This document shows, piece by piece, positions 63,901 through 64,000 of a DNA stretch of 64,000 nt. The stretch's first letter is position 1. Every line of letters begins with the position of its first letter. A program made the position numbers and the translations under genes. The notes beneath the pieces are model-generated. The model was not told where the DNA came from. It ran no database searches and saw only the letters and a program-made list of their open reading frames with translations. Location of the stretch: contig CANPDU010000014.1 of the NCBI GenBank assembly GCA_947573135.1, positions 1-64,000 of the forward strand, read 5' to 3'. Source of the DNA: an uncultured Bacteroidales bacterium (GTDB taxonomy: Bacteria; Bacteroidota; Bacteroidia; Bacteroidales; Muribaculaceae).

Positions 63901-64000
63901 TGCTGAAATATGCATCGGGAGCAATCTTACCGTTGGTAACGATGTAAGAGCATCCGCCGATCATCTGGGTCGGATTGATCGTTTTGCCGTTGTAGGAGAT
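60956..64000 (-). CDS. Phosphodiester glycosidase (NAGPA-like), 5' end off the window
   Basis: At least 1014 codons; the frame stays open to the right edge, so the N-terminus is missing. Residues up to about 150 match the NAGPA / phosphodiester glycosidase domain (RSKLIILVADKYSAY, LGCYTAMNFDGGGSSQLY). An Ig-like domain (DVNVAEGESFTPTVYGYNKYGVLV) follows, then a long beta-propeller-like region, and a C-terminal tail (YYNLQGVQVKNPDNGIYIVRRG) resembling the type A sorting domain of type IX secreted proteins. It probably removes a phosphodiester-linked sugar from a glycan at the cell surface. Confidence 0.85.
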   Translation of the reverse strand: MSYNGKTINPTQMIGGCSYIVTNGKIAPDAYFSKNIIDHFVTNQARTVIGYNEDRSKLIILVADKYSAYAKDKTTGEVKVTDPAKLSYGTSTGMVLQRMGHIMLHLGCYTAMNFDGGGSSQLYNKGVGIVNVPYGDTYLRPVANGFFAVSTTPEDNEIASLEVRQKDVNVAEGESFTPTVYGYNKYGVLVNSNVTDYTLTVAPSLGTVSTEARSGEQTFTAGSAAGTTVAVVTSGNAKCGVRILANGGGEYVTSGDDSAPIMVAATYEKDEPMGYDKEPIYLAEQWKFNVDNVAGDWDGTAPNWESEDAIKAKACPRFATARNGRLYTVDMRSMSIAEITPEGNLVPLYKLPSLEGREINGVPDYYGTAISSDDFGNFLVGHLFTKNDTYRIWTVYNPKTGKAKHFDIELPEGEESSGRIDNIGRVVGDLMSDAYVYVAPKATGAEASQKALIIHFEGDGNEVDNVKATITMSKTLYLAGTGNTISICQPKYATVAEMAGKDINETFYWYSKAGGLGQNNQDLFSFENGTYSANYCNDWNNYSRLNGFDTFILGGKRYFVVHYSESDADNSGQHIIVMDEQSNRVAEWKGSDFTAKNLGYNSIIAIPSGNSQVNIYVYNNTGAMMAGALLTLTLGNEYEAYEPVDITPEGYDFDKYEDGQEFTLTAADVEGTLWTAPAGMYHSKHPNAFSENGHLTVYVDRGTGNNSTAHLKEKIQPAFAVREMTAKSGKVLVINEGWSPYGFDKKDADGNIIEAQLPSYAQSASPQLNLYINSDEITEQKDQRHYIRVKLVYNIMRRGCHHYGDVTGNKVQALASIYSTHENNWVMPAQDHLLGDRVGDTGIDFAKWIDEGNNSAEIPEKPEVYVPADDELDPFDFVHATSANHHQAYLINPDRYRVYEFDTYIDNPSVNTTSIQLSMHRGCATYSIKEIKFTDLGTDEAAATLLGKRQKGWIYADEFNSGTSGIEDITVDEAVEDTDAPAVYYNLQGVQVKNPDNGIYIVRRGNKVTKEYIR

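Overview
The window looks like chromosomal DNA of a gut Bacteroidales bacterium, most probably a Muribaculaceae (S24-7) member. Several intergenic regions carry the Bacteroidetes promoter pattern TTTG/TTG-N19-21-TAnnTTTG, and strong Shine-Dalgarno sites are rare. Secreted glycoside hydrolases, a TonB-receptor-type outer membrane protein, a metY/Lrp pair and a DUF3943 protein are typical of the order. A complete urease locus is absent from typical Bacteroides but known in Muribaculaceae. The taxonomic call is inference; no rRNA gene is present. No tRNA, CRISPR array, complete insertion sequence or phage was seen.

Layout. 1-2.9 kb: small outer membrane protein and a secreted LRR-caspase protein. 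3.0-9.8 kb: a glycan-degrading operon (sialate O-acetylesterase/GH10-like fusion, GH20 hexosaminidase, GH43), with the SRP RNA gene lying against its end on the opposite strand. 10-11 kb: gap. 11.4-15.4 kb: an AT-rich minus-strand block of unrecognised exported proteins, a lipoprotein and gene remnants. 15.5-16.2 kb: a RecA-like protein with a degenerate P-loop and a 9-bp-repeat-derived tail. 16.4-21.3 kb: GH27 alpha-galactosidase, mscL, aroK, an alanine-dehydrogenase-like gene and rnhA. 21.3-27.3 kb: a tightly packed minus-strand operon (flippase-like protein, carboxynorspermidine dehydrogenase-like enzyme, PD-(D/E)XK nuclease, rRNA methyltransferase, acyltransferase, ogt). 27.4-29.3 kb: divergent lrp and metY.

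29.5-43.1 kb is the nitrogen/nickel region. A palindromic repeat pair precedes ureABC, then a strong hairpin, then ureEFGD, a urea channel and an MFS transporter. A divergent beta-barrel receptor gene lies between these and a CbiMQO-type ECF metal transporter, probably for nickel. The parts fit one pathway: urea entry, nickel entry, cofactor insertion and urea hydrolysis to ammonia.

43.2-51.1 kb: a YitT-like membrane protein, a DUF3943 protein, a repeat-rich spacer, a small winged-helix protein, and a TolC-HlyD-permease-permease exporter without a local ATPase, divergent from an AraC regulator. 51.2-64 kb: GH2 beta-galactosidase, then a minus-strand operon (TPR protein, beta-barrel, LTA-synthase-like sulfatase) and a large phosphodiester glycosidase gene that runs off the right edge.

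The most unusual points are the terminator-like hairpin inside the urease operon, the inverted repeat pair upstream of ureA, the beta-barrel receptor between the urease and nickel transport genes, the AT-rich island, the repeat-invaded degenerate RecA-like gene, and the ATPase-less exporter whose last permease overlaps the next gene by 113 nt. None of these amounts to a proven new system.
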